This document shows positions 23,700 to 35,800 of a DNA stretch of 64,000 nt, one piece after another (positions within the stretch are counted from its first letter, which is position 1; each line of letters starts with the position of its first letter). This stretch comes from Aquilaria yunnanensis (Eukaryota; Streptophyta; Magnoliopsida; Malvales; Thymelaeaceae): positions 79,734,001 to 79,798,000 of the forward strand of contig CM077597.1 of assembly GCA_039654915.1 (NCBI GenBank), read 5' to 3'. The notes under the pieces are model-generated. The model saw only the letters and a list, made by a program, of their open reading frames with translations, was not told the origin of the DNA and did not search any database. Made by a program: the position numbers and the translations under genes.

Positions 23700-23849
23700 G
23701 TAATATATATCTCTAACTATTCGCTATGATTTTATTATTTTCCTTGGTCCTTTTGGTTTTCTTCCAAACTTCACATAACTCCTAACATTGTTTTCCTGAA
23801 AGGATTGCCTGCTCATCATATGAGTTTTTTTTTTCTCGAATGCATGTAG
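23700..23849 (+). other. Predicted intron in the 5' untranslated region
   Basis: The donor ATTG/GTAATA at 23,700 pairs with an acceptor at 23,849 (TTTTTTTTTTCTCG...CATGTAG), which has a strong pyrimidine tract. Removal leaves an ATG-free leader ending CGAAAG before the start codon at 23,856. The intron holds a 19-codon upstream frame (23,726-23,785) that would otherwise precede the coding start. Confidence 0.5.
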
Positions 23850-23855
23850 CGAAAG

Positions 23856-24530
23856 ATGTCGTGCAGCATGTTGGCCTTGAATGCCCCAATGTTGAGGAGT
23901 GTGGAGAGCTTGAAGCCGCAGTATGCGGCATGCAAGAGCATGAGGCCATCTACATTGGGTGTCAGAGTGGGGATGAGGTGTCCCCGCCGTGGTGGTTTAG
24001 GCCGGGTGAAGGCCTCAGCCTCCTACGACACTGAAGGCAACATCGCCAACGGCCTTGGTGACCAAGTGACTTTGATATTGCCTGTTAAGAATTATAATGG
24101 CAAAGAGGACGCGACAGAACCATACCCCTCTATGATCCCAAACAGACAAAATGCAAGTTTCAGGCAGCTGTCAGACGGCACTAACACTTCAGCTGCCGGT
24201 TTGGCGTATAGAGCACTAGGCGACGATCAAGATTACGTGAACGTCATAATTGCCTGGAAAAATTCTGAACAGGATAAGGTAATTACAACTCTATCTCTGT
24301 GTGTTTTAGAGTCAACAAGTTTATGTATAATATACAAATTAATTCATATATATATGCAGAGGGTTTACACAACGATCGATGATTCTAATAAAACTATCGA
24401 CTGGGATGCGATTAAAGCAAAGCTAGACACAGGGGGAGACAGTGACACATCCAGACATCGTGGGGTGGTATCTAGTATCGAGTGGAAGTTCGGCACCGAT
24501 CCTCAAGTTGAGGTGAGTTTCCACAAGTGA
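23856..24530 (+). CDS. Jasmonate-induced protein homologue (23-kDa JIP family)
   Basis: Family members accumulate after jasmonate or osmotic stress in barley leaves and in Amaranthaceae; their biochemical role is unknown. The reading frame has two coding exons, 23,856-24,278 and 24,360-24,530, joined in phase 0 (donor AAG/GTAATT, acceptor TATGCAG) to give 197 residues, about the usual family length. Family hallmarks in order are an N-terminal ESLKPQYAACK segment (about 17-27), PYPSMIPN (89-96) before a SF-R-L strand, AAGLAYRA (113-120), VIIAWKNS (130-137), VYTTID after the splice, then IDWDAIKAKL and SSIEWKFG near the end. The region between VTLILPV and EPYPS looks shorter than in known members. 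No signal or transmembrane segment is obvious. A TATA box, a leader intron and a poly(A) signal make it the only convincing intact host gene in the window. Confidence 0.75.
   Translation: MSCSMLALNAPMLRSVESLKPQYAACKSMRPSTLGVRVGMRCPRRGGLGRVKASASYDTEGNIANGLGDQVTLILPVKNYNGKEDATEPYPSMIPNRQNASFRQLSDGTNTSAAGLAYRALGDDQDYVNVIIAWKNSEQDKVITTLSLCVLESTSLCIIYKLIHIYMQRVYTTIDDSNKTIDWDAIKAKLDTGGDSDTSRHRGVVSSIEWKFGTDPQVEVSFHK
24279..24359 (+). other. Coding intron of 81 nt, frame-preserving
   Basis: GTAATT...TATATATGCAG, 81 bases, a multiple of three, without an in-frame stop. If retained it would add 27 residues and still give a complete protein. Confidence 0.7.
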
Positions 24531-24673
24531 TGCGCGCAGCACCATGATGAGGCACCCAAATCGTTACCGAATTACTAGCTAGTGCTACAAATAAAGGGGG
24601 CCTCTTCTTACTCGTTTGTTCTACTTAAGTACCATGTGTTGTATCCCTCCTCTTGTAAGACATCCGTCCTTTG

Positions 24674-24679
24674 AATAAA
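24674..24679 (+). terminator. Polyadenylation signal
   Basis: AATAAA about 145 bases after the stop codon of the jasmonate-type gene, in a TG-rich context, the usual arrangement for a plant 3' end. Confidence 0.6.
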
Positions 24680-24699
24680 TCACTGTGCAAGTTGCTTAT

Positions 24700-25013
24700 T
24701 GCACTACTTTATATACATACTAGAATTTACCCGAGTTCAGCTGCAGGTGTTTAATAGCCACGTATACTTGCTTTTTGATACCAGCATTTTAGTTTTTCCT
24801 TATTACAATTAACCAATAAAGTGATAAAAAGAAAAAAGGTTGAAAAATATCCATTTCTGGCCCAAAATAGGAAAGTGATAAACATCAGACTCTTGTAAAT
24901 TGATGTAATGATTGGAATTACATACCTAGCTTTGAAGTGGATATATATATTTTTTTATTTTCAGTTGAAAGCAGAAGAAGTTAAATAAAAAGTGCGACTG
25001 AAAAGGATGATGA
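24700..25013. other. Intergenic spacer, nothing recognised
   Basis: AT-rich, no coding or repeat signal. Confidence 0.6.
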
Positions 25014-25021
25014 GTCATCAA

Positions 25022-26248
25022 TAGGAATGACAATGGGGTGGGTCAGGTTGGGTTTAGGTCAGGTTATTCAGGTTCGCGTTTAGTCGAGTTAACATTAATT
25101 CACGCTCAGGTCGGGTTCAGGTCAGTTTGTTTGGGTTTGGGTTGATTTCATATTGAGTAAATTTTAGGTTCGAGTTGTGTTCGGGTAAGTCTCATTCCGG
25201 TTCAAATTTAATTCAAGTCGGGTCAATTTTAGGCTTAAGTAACTTCAGGTTAGGTTATTTTGGTTTCGGGTTAGATTCAGGTTGATATTTGGGTTTAATC
25301 AAAGTTGTTGGTGCATAAGCTGAAATAACTGGATTAATTCAATTTTTTATTTAGATTTTGCTAAAATCTAAATTAAAGAATTTGATTTCTAATGAAAATA
25401 TTTGAAAATTTTAGAGACCCATGTTGCAATTTTTATGAGGGACTAAAATGAAAATTTTAAAATTTAGGTATCTCATAACTAAAAAATCACTAGGTATAAA
25501 AAAAATCTAAAAAATTTAATTTAACTAGATATAAATATATTAATATACAATTATTTTAATAAAAAAACATAATTTAAAACTTTGCAAATTCGATTCATGA
25601 AACTATAAACTTAGTCATTTTAGAACTTAAGAAGTTAGTAGGATCAGATTTATTTAAATTATATTATCACTTTGATTTATAAATTTTTATGAATCTAGAA
25701 TCATTAGTTATGGTCAAAATAAAAATTAATTCAGTTTATGTTCTAATTTGGAGGCCTAGGGGTCATTTGAGATCAGTGTAGGCAAAATAAAAGAGTTAAA
25801 GTGTAAATTGAAGATTTTTAGGAAGCTCTAGGCAAAGTTGAAAAATTAACGGCAAATCTATCTACTATTGAGATTTTGAGATAAATCTAGCCATTTTATG
25901 ATGCAAAATCTGATGATCCCATAAAGTCATATGCTAATTCAACAAATCATAGAAATCGAGTCTTGTTGGGTTTAGGCTCGGGTCTTTATCGGTTTAGGCT
26001 AGGTTAGTCACGGGTTCAAGCCAATTCAAGTTAAATCCAATTTGGGTTCAGGTTATCCTGTGTTTGGGTCATTCGGATTTGAGGTTTTTTCGAGTTTTAC
26101 TTTAATCGGGTTCTGGTTCAAGTTCAGGTTAGGTTGAGCACAACTGGATTTACGCCACTTGCTTTTTTTGTCAAATCGGATCAAATCATGTTTGAATTCG
26201 AGTGGGGTAGTCCAGATTTTAGGGTTGGGTCACACTTTGCCAACCATA
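25022..26248. mobile_element. Non-autonomous hAT-like transposon 2 (decayed)
   Basis: Starts TAGGAATGACAATGGGG and ends in TTTGCCAACCATA, a mutated inverted match. Its subterminal regions carry the same GGTTCGGGTT/TCAGGTT-rich sequence as the element at 21,891, with an AT-rich middle. The flanks GTCATCAA (25,014-25,021) and GTTGCCAA (26,249-26,256) match at five of eight positions, as expected for an old duplication. No transposase frame. Confidence 0.65.
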
Positions 26249-26439
26249 GTTGCCAATGACCGAATCACTTGTCTGCCAACAGGAAGATTCTAAAATACCC
26301 AGGGGGTACGGTGCTCCCCCAATCACAGCCGTCCATTCCTCCAGATTAATATTTGGTCAAAATTGCCACCATAACTATATTTTTTCATTTTTAATCATTT
26401 TAGTCCCAAACGTTTATTTCTTTCTTATTTAGCCATCAG

Positions 26440-26745
26440 ATTGGGATCTGAGAAGAAAAAGGGTTCGGCACCCTGGTAGAACCGGTTAGTCGGTTACATG
26501 TCTTGTTTCTTCTTCCTTCAGTCACCGATTTCCATCGTGAAACAATCCCCATCATCGATTCACATGAATCTCCGTCGCCGATTCGCACTTTTTTCTGTCT
26601 CCGATTTGCACTTCTCTCTTGTCTGCCGTTGCTTCTCCACTTCCACACTTCGATTCACCGTCGCTTCTCAACTTCCATCCGCCATCACTTTTCAACTTCA
26701 AAACCCATTCAACCAAGTTTGTTTCTCAGTGCAAAAGTGCCTTTA
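26440..26745. repeat. GC-rich exon-like block (copy 2)
   Basis: Counterpart of 1,080-1,480, shorter because some of the 30-bp internal repeats are missing. Short frames on both strands are open, none shared in full with copy 1. Confidence 0.45.
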
Positions 26746-27299
26746 GCCCTCCTATTTCTACGTTAGTTTGTTTTTGTCCTAAATGTTTCTGTGTTAGCAG
26801 AATAGTCATTACCAGCATTGGTAATTTATATAGATTTTTATTTTTTTATTTTATTTATTGTTTTAACCACAAATTAATTTGATAAAATTCATAATACAGA
26901 GAATTATAATTTTAGGCTAGTATTCAATTATTTAAATAATTTAATTTACTTAATCTTTTTAAAAAACTCAAAAATTTATTGAATTAATGCTCTAAAATAC
27001 TTAATAAATATTTAACCAAATTGTTCTTGGTGGACTTGGTAAAGTACCGAGACTTATCTTATATTTTTTATGTACTTTAAATATTTAAAATTTTAGAGAA
27101 ATTTGTACTAATTGCATACATGTTATTTACATTCGAAGAACTGGTCATTTTATTTCATTCAAATCCAATTAGTTTTGTAGACCATATAAGTAGTCCAATC
27201 AATCTAGGAAAATGGAATAGTAGTAACTCCTAAAATGTAAGACAAATGTCAAGTTTCTTAATGATTTTTTTAAAATTACACTTATCTCCCACCTATTTT

Positions 27300-28126
27300 A
27301 TAAACTAATTTGTAACCTAAAACCTTAATCCCTAACCCTAAATCCTAATCCCCAAGCCCTAAACCCTAATCCTTAATGCTACACCCTAATCCCATACCTT
27401 ATACCGTATACCCTAATCTTAATCCCTAACTTTATACCCAGTATGCCAATCCTAGTCCTTAACCGTAATTTGTATTTTTATTTGATTTTTTAGTTGTTGT
27501 TTTAGTCATAAATTAAGAGTCAATTTGTTTTAATTTAAATCAACTTAGTCCAATATAACTTATTTTATTTTTAATTAGTAATCTCAATATTTAAAATTTT
27601 AGATAAATTTACACTAATCTATAACCCTAAACCCTAACCCTAATGCATAATCTTATTCCGAACCCTAAACCCAAACCCGTAACCCAAAACCTTAAGCCTA
27701 AACCCTAATCCTAAATCCTAACCATAATCTTTAGGCTAGTTGTGCAATTATTTAAATAATTTAATTTACTTAATCTTTTTAAGAAGTCAAAAATTAATTA
27801 AATTAAGGTGCTAAAATACTTAATAAGTCTTGAAGTACAAGAAAAAAAAGTGAAAATAACACATAATATGTTTTCATCTTTCATGTACTATTTACAAATG
27901 GTGCAAATAATCTAGATACATGAAGTAATATTTATTTTATATAATTATATACATTGTTCATATAATTAGTTAATAATTATACTTTTTTTGCCTAAAAAGA
28001 AATGATTTATTGGTTTCAAGCTATTTAGTTATGTATGTGATGATTACATTAAATAAATTGAATATCATTAAATATAATTCTATTAATTAACTATTTTACC
28101 GAATACATATTTCTACTTATTACTAC

Positions 28127-28158
<32 letters not shown>

Positions 28159-28432
28159 AAAAAATAAGAATAATAAAAAATTGCATGAATTATATATTCT
28201 AATTTTTTAACAAGCAATTAACTAGTGACAATGAACAATTTGTTATTTCATTTTGGAAAAAAAAGTACATATTTTAAGCAAAAAACCCTAGCCCTAATTC
28301 CTAATCAACAACCCTAAACCCTAAACCGTAATCCTAAACCCTAACCTTAAACTCTAATTCTAAACCTAACTATAACCCTAAACAGAAGGTTTTTTTACCT
28401 AATAATGTAATTTCCTTAATTAGTTTTAATCC

Positions 28433-28469
<37 letters not shown>

Positions 28470-29327
28470 CCACTACGCTATCATTTCAAGTTTATTTTCA
28501 TTTTTTTAATCCAATTTTTTTATATATTTAGTTAATACTAAATAAAATTTTAACCGTAACATAACTACAACATAATGCAAAAACTCAAAATTTTATGTAC
28601 AGGATTTTTTGTTCTAGTTCAATAAAAGTCAAGTCAGTTTCTATATTAGGTAATTTTAGGCTAGGTTATTTAGGACGTGTAATTATGGAGACTATTATGG
28701 ATGCCAAAGAATTAGAATTAAATAGTAACACAAAAAAATAGAATTAAAAATAAACCCTAATCCCTAACTCTAATTTCTAATCATTAACCCTAAACCTTAA
28801 ACCTTAATCCTAAACCTTAAACCCAAACCTTGATCCTTGAACTTATTCCCTAAACCTTAACCTAACCTTAATCCCTAATCCCTAACCCTAAACCCTATTC
28901 ACTAATCCTAAACCTTAACATTAAATCTCTAACCCTAAACGTAATCCTAATCCTAAACCCTTAATCCTTAACCCTAATCTTAACCCTAAACCGTAGCCAT
29001 AACCCTATTCCCTAAACTTTAATCCCTAATCCCTGACCCTAAACTCTATTCCTAATCCCTAATGCCTAATCCTTAACTCTAATTCCTAGTCAATAACCCT
29101 AAACCCTAAACCCTGAACCTAAACCTTAATCCTTAACCCTATTCCTTAAACCTTAACCTAACCTTAATCCCTAATCCCCAACCCTAAACCGTAATCCCTA
29201 ATCTTAAACCCTAACATTAAATCCCTAACCCTAAACATAATTTTAATCTTAACACTTTAACCTTAAACCATAATTCCCAACCCTAAACTATAATCCCCAA
29301 TCCTAAACCCTAACATTAAATCCCTAA
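27300..29327 (+). repeat. Degenerate telomere-like array, copy 2 (left part)
   Basis: Same kind and order of CCCTAA/CCTTAACC units as 2,030-4,050, with the same AT-rich interruptions, including (ATT)n at 28,128-28,154 and (AT)n at 28,437-28,463. It ends at the TSD CCTAA (29,323-29,327) of element 1 and resumes at 50,197. Confidence 0.85.
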
Positions 29328-30664
29328 TGTGGCGGAACGGGGCCCCAGTGCCCCTAATCTTGTAGGCTCTTAGGGATAATGAATCCCACTAGTTACAATT
29401 GGCTAACTATTACTCGTCAATATAAATTAAAACAATTTATATGCAACTAGTTACTTAGCCTACTCAGATTAAGTTATGCATGCTTCTGACTTGGCAATGC
29501 AACCGAAATTTAAAAGTCTTGAATTAAAACATTGCTCGAGCATTTCATTAAAACATACTGAAAACGTACCAAGTCATTGAAATACTAGTTGCTTTAACTA
29601 CAAGTAACAGTTTTGTGCATACATATAAACCCTGAACCTAAACCTTAATCCTTAACCCTATTCCTTAAACCTTAACCTAACCTTAATCCCTAATCCCCAA
29701 CCCTAAACCGTAATCCCTAATCTTAAACCCTAACATTAAATCCCTAACCCTAAACATAATTTTAATCTTAACACTTTAACCTTAAACCATAATTCCCAAC
29801 CCTAAACTATAATCCCCAATCCTAAACCCTAACATTAAATCCCTAATGTGGCGGAACGGGGCCCCAGTGCCCCTAATCTTGTAGGCTCTTAGGGATAATG
29901 AATCCCACTAGTTACAATTGGCTAACTATTACTCGTCAATATAAATTAAAACAATTTATATGCAACTAGTTACTTAGCCTACTCAGATTAAGTTATGCAT
30001 GCTTCTGACTTGGCAATGCAACCGAAATTTAAAAGTCTTGAATTAAAACATTGCTCGAGCATTTCATTAAAACATACTGAAAACGTACCAAGTCATTGAA
30101 ATACTAGTTGCTTTAACTACAAGTAACAGTTTTGTGCATACATATAAACCCTGAACCTAAACCTTAATCCTTAACCCTATTCCTTAAACCTTAACCTAAC
30201 CTTAATCCCTAATCCCCAACCCTAAACCGTAATCCCTAATCTTAAACCCTAACATTAAATCCCTAACCCTAAACATAATTTTAATCTTAACACTTTAACC
30301 TTAAACCATAATTCCCAACCCTAAACTATAATCCCCAATCCTAAACCCTAACATTAAATCCCTAATGTGGCGGAACGGGGCCCCAGTGCCCCTAATCTTG
30401 TAGGCTCTTAGGGATAATGAATCCCACTAGTTACAATTGGCTAACTATTACTCGTCAATATAAATTAAAACAATTTATATGCAACTAGTTACTTAGCCTA
30501 CTCAGATTAAGTTATGCATGCTTCTGACTTGGCAATGCAACCGAAATTTAAAAGTCTTGAATTAAAACATTGCTCGAGCATTTCATTAAAACATACTGAA
30601 AACGTACCAAGTCATTGAAATACTAGTTGCTTTAACTACAAGTAACAGTTTTGTGCATACATAT
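29108..30664 (+). repeat. Tandem triplication of a 519-bp unit across the element 1 junction
   Basis: Three units (29,108-29,626, 29,627-30,145 and 30,146-30,664), identical wherever I compared them. Each holds about 220 bp of telomere-like sequence with the TSD and the first 299 bp of the LTR. LTR starts are at 29,328, 29,847 and 30,366, exactly 519 apart. Only the third runs on into a full LTR. Confidence 0.9.
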
Positions 30665-32871
30665 AACTCTAGCATGCACCCAAAAGTAACAAGATGGATT
30701 TACATCCTAATGTATCCCAATAGAGGCAACTTACTTAGTACACCAAGTACTATGTACAAGAGACAAAATTACTAACTACTAAGATCATTTACTTGAGCCC
30801 ACCTTGAGCTAAGCCAAGCTCCAAGTGTAGCCCTTCACTAGACCTTGTTCTTGTGTACTCTTAGCCTCTACACTGTAAAGGCACAACTTGGTTAGCACAT
30901 AACTTATACTGCAAGAAACTAGAATCACTAGGATTCTCAATAAAATACCTGCAAAACAGAAAGCTTAGGCCTCAGCTATCACATCAGTGATTAGGCCCGG
31001 GATTAGATCCTGCACAATAAAACTAAGGGAATGAGTACTTAAAAGTACTCAGTAAGGATTCCCTTCTTAAATACCTGCAAAGAAATATGCAACAAATATG
31101 CAATATGGCAACCAAGCAATTCAATCAACAAACAATCATCAAAATGCCAAAAATGCAATGTATGGATGTATGGTATGGAATGCACACAACACATGCACTT
31201 GGGACTTTCTGCACTTAAGTGCCTTAATTCTTGCCATGAGCTCAAACGGCTGAGGTACTTGAGATACTGGCCCTCGTATCCCGGACACTTTACCTCAATT
31301 AAGTCCCATCTACGGGTTCTAGAGTAGGTCGTCACCTATCTCAAACTTACCCGCCTTTACCCTTAATTTATTGTACAGGGTAGTCTTCCTATGTGGTTTA
31401 ACTAGTCAAACCCTCAAGGTTTAACTCAAAATACTACTAGTGGCTCACTTACCAAACCAAATGGCTTGGTTGGGATCGACTTAGGTTTTTCTCTCTATTG
31501 ACCATATGTAATTGATACTCTATACGGCCAATAAAGAGTCTAAAAACCCACTTAATCCCCTTAATATCCATTTAAAAGCTTAAATACTATGAGTTACTTA
31601 GCCACCAAGTCACAATCTTTTACACTTAACCACACAACTTGACTACCTTCCAAATAATGCACAATTCCCACCTTAGGAATGAATTCTAGACCCAACCGAG
31701 GCTATGGAACGTCTTAGAATAGCCTAGGGATAGAAACCGAGAGTCTAAGTTAATCTTAGGATGGCCGGAAATCGAGGCCAAATTGGCATTTGGCGACGCG
31801 GCGCCAAAGAGCAAATGCTTTTGGCGACGCGGCGCCGCCGAACAAACGCTCTGTGTACATTTTCGCATTCTGGCGCCGCGACCAAATTGGCGACGCGTCG
31901 CCAACTCTGTTTTCTGGGTTTATGCGACAGCGTCGTTCTTGTACACAAGCTACTCAAACTCTCTCATTTCTAATCCAAACTTAATGGGTATTGTTTCTAA
32001 TTCATCCCAACACACAAAACTACAAAACCATGCATTATTTGAGCTTAATTACTTGAACCCTTACCTCAATTTTAGCCACAAAGCAAGCAATGCAACAAAG
32101 CCTCCTAAGCTCAATTGAGCTTCCTTGAGTTCCAAGCCTAAAACCAAAGCAATTTGGCACCCAAACCAATCAAACCAAGACCATTTCTAGCTCTAGAAAC
32201 AACCTATAAACACACCAAATGATCTCAAGAAGCTTACCTACGAAAATTGGATTCCAAAACAAGCTCCAAAGATCAAATGAAGCAAGAACACTAGCAAAGA
32301 GGCTTAGTGATCTTCCTAACACCTTGGGCACCCTTAATTCAATGGAATCTTGCAAGAAAATGGTAGTTTGAGCTTGGAATTTGGGAGAGGAGATGGAGCC
32401 ACGAATTTTTGGTGTTTGCAAGAAATGGCTAAGTATGAAGAAGAGAAGAAGAAACTTAACTTATAAGCTTATTAAGCAACTTTTCTCTCCCTTGCACTTA
32501 AGCCCTCATACTTTCATTTGTTTCAAATAGCTCACCAACTCACACTCCAAACTCACTTTTCTTTGTTTTAAAAGGTACTAAAAGCTTCTCAAACTAAATC
32601 TTCTTGAACACTTTAGCCACTTAAGTTCTAAATGGCTCAAAAAGAACACTTAGTGCCACAAGTTGTCAAAACTTACTAGGATGATTCTAAAAGCTAGAAC
32701 AACTAATGGTCTTGACTTAACTATGCCAAATCACACTTAGGAACTCACTTAACTTAATTAAGCTTATGTTACTTGCTTAACAAGGCGCTAATTTGAGGTA
32801 CTTAATTTCATAAACACTTAATCAAAGTAAATAAACACTTACTTGATTAGTTGACTAGGAGAGCTGTCACA
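30366..32871 (-). repeat. Element 1 3' LTR (left)
   Basis: 2,506 bp, TG...CA. It contains a CpG-dense cluster (31,785-31,905) with the 18-base perfect palindrome TTGGCGACGCGTCGCCAA at 31,887-31,904. The pol stop codon lies inside it (32,847-32,849). Confidence 0.9.
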
Positions 32872-35800
32872 TCCTGCCCTCCTTCAGAAATTTGGTCCTC
32901 CAAATTCTGACTTAATTGAGCATGCAAACTTGGATATTGCCTTAGCATATCCTCCTCGGTCTCCCAAGTGGCCTCTTCCTCCCCATGGTTAGACCATAGT
33001 ACCTTGACCATTGGGATCCGTTTGGTCCATAGTTTCCGGACTTGATGGTCAAGAAACTTGATAGGATGTTCCTCATAACTTAGGTCCTCTCTCAAGGGAA
33101 TAGTGGGCGGGGTTAACACTTGCCCAGGGTTCACAATGCACTTCCTTAAGGAACTCACATGAAACACATTATGAACATGGGCTAAACTTGGCGGTAAAGC
33201 CAACCGATAAGCCACTTTTCCTACCCTTTCGAGAATTTCAAAAGGACCAATAAACCTTGGTGCCAGCTTACCCCTTTGACCAAACCTAGCCACACCTTTC
33301 ATAGGTGAGACCTTAAGGAGTACTCGGTCTCCTACCTCAAACTCTAAATCTTTTCTTCGCACATTGGCGTACTTAGCTTGCCGGTCTGAGGCAGCTTTGA
33401 TCCTTGTTTGGATCAACTTAATCTTTGCCGTGGTATCGGCAATGATTTCTGCACCAACAACTATTTCATCAGCTTTATCTGCCCAACAATGAGGGGTCAC
33501 ACACTTACGCCCATACAAAGCTTCGTAGGGCGCCATCTTAATAGCTTCTTGATAGCTATTATTATAGGCAAATTCAATCAAAGGCAGATGTTGGTCCCAA
33601 TCCCCTTTGAAGTCCATCACACAACTTCGTAACATGTCTTCCAAGGTTTGGATCACCCGCTCAGTCTGCCCGTCAGTCTGAGGGTGATATGCAGTACTTA
33701 GGTTCACAGCGGAACCCATAGCCTTTTGAAAGGCACTCCAACACCTTGAAACAAAACGGGGATCTCTATCAGATACAATCTGATCAGGAATACCATGAAG
33801 TCTTACTACTTCTCGGATATACAACTGGGCTAATTTCTCCATGGTATAAGTGATTTTAATGGGGATAAAATGTGCAGACTTTGTTAACCTATCCACCACC
33901 ACCCAAATGGAATCATGCTGACTTCTTGTGTTTGGCAACCCAACACAGAAGTCCATGGTGATGGATCCCCATTTCCTTTCTGGGAGTGGTAAACTTTGCA
34001 ACATTCCTGATGGCCTTTGGTGCTCTGCCTTCACCATTTGACAGGTGAGGCACTTAGACACATATTCATACATGTCTCTTTTAAACTTTGGCCACCAAAA
34101 ATGAGTCCTAAGGTCATGGTACATCTTATTCACACCAGGGTGAACATTAAACTTACTCGTATGTGCCTCCTGCAACACCTGTTGCCTTAATTCACTTGGC
34201 ACATAGAGCCGGTCACCAAAATAAAGTAACCCATCCTTGTACTGAAATTCTTTCAGTACAGTACCATGCTTTTCCTCCCCAGAAATTCTTTTCAAGCTCG
34301 AATCACTCTCTTGAGCTTGCTTAACTCTAGTCAGCCATGCTGACTGAATTTCAAGGACCATGACTTGAGCCATTTCCCATTCTCTCCACAATTCATATAA
34401 AACTGTGAATTGCTCTGCACTAGGATCTTTTGAGGTTTGTGTTACTTGATCCTTGGAGAGAATTACCCCAGAATACTTACGGCTCAAGGCATCAGCAACC
34501 ACGTTGCCTTTACCTGAACAATAGTCTATCGAGCAATCATAATCCTTGATATACTCGACCCATCTTCTCTGCCTCATGTTAAGATCCTTTTGGGTAAATA
34601 AGTACTTCAGACTTTTATGGTCTGTAAAGATCTTAAAGGACCTTCCCATAAGGTAGTGTCTCCAGAGCTTTAAAGCAAACACAACTGCTGCTAACTCAAG
34701 ATCATGCACTGGGTAATTCAACTCGTTAGGCCTTAACTGCCTAGATCCATATGCAATCACTTGCTTATCCTGCATCAACACACATCCTAATCCTGTCCCA
34801 GATGCATCGGTATAAACCACAAAAGTCTCATGCGGATCTGGTAGGATTAAGATGGGAGCAGAAATTAACCTGTTCTTAAGCTCCTGGAAACTCTCTTCAC
34901 ACCTAGAAGTCCAAATAAACTTCTGTGCCTTCTTTGTCAAGGCGGTCAATGACGAAGCTATTATAGAAAATTTCTCAATAAACCTTCGATAATAGCCTGC
35001 CAAACCCAAGAAACTCCTAACTTCAGTTACAGTTGTTGGGCGTTTCCACTCCACCACAGCCTTTACCTTTTCTGGGTCCACACTTAATCCTTGAGCATTT
35101 ATAATATGTCCAAGGAAAGGAATTTCACTTGCCCAAAATTGGCACTTAGATAGTTTGGCATAAAACTGATTACTCTTGAGTACTTGCAAAACTATCTCTA
35201 AATGTTTTTCATGCTCATGGGGAGTCGGGGAATACACCAAAATATCATCAATAAACACCTCAACAAACTGATCTAGGTAGGGCCTAAAAATCCGATTCAT
35301 GGTATCCATGAAAACTGCCGGAGCATTAGTCACTCCAAACGGCATAACGGTATACTCATAATGCCCATACCTAGTCCTGAATGCAGTCTTCGGGATATCC
35401 TCATCCCTAACTCTTATCTGGAAATATCCAGACCTTAGGTCTATTTTCGAAAAGACCTTCGCCCCTCTTAATCTATCAAATAGATCATCAATTCTGGGCA
35501 ATGGGTACTTATTCTTTACCGTTACTGCATTCAGTTTTCTATAGTCTATACACAACCTTAAGGTTCCATCCTTTTTCTTTACAAACAACACTGGAGCACC
35601 CCACGGGGAAATACTTGGCCTAATAAAGCCTTTCTCAAGCAACTCTTCTAATTGCTTTTTCAGCTCATCCATTTCAGGTGCTGACATTCTATAAGGGGGT
35701 ATGGAAATTGGTTCTGCCCCAGGCTGTAAATGTATGGAGAATTCAATCTCCCTTCTTGGAGGTAACCCTGGGAGGTCTACAGGAAAAACTTCTGGAAATA

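Noticed and set aside
23726..23785. 19-codon frame with a hydrophobic, signal-peptide-like sequence upstream of the jasmonate-type gene
   Set aside because: It lies inside the predicted leader intron and ends in a stop out of reach of any good donor, so I do not add it to the protein.
24511..24518. Strong splice-donor-like GAG/GTGAGT near the end of the jasmonate-type coding region
   Set aside because: Reading through gives VEVSF and a stop at the usual family C-terminus; no third coding exon is needed.
29328..30664. Three independent LTR insertions at the same place
   Set aside because: All three LTR starts have the same flank and are exactly 519 bp apart, so this is a tandem duplication of one junction.
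31686..32118. Several overlapping frames of 64-111 codons on both strands in the LTR (also near 39.6, 47.1 and 49.1 kb)
   Set aside because: They all cross the GC-rich palindromic cluster, which keeps every frame open; no protein family resemblance.
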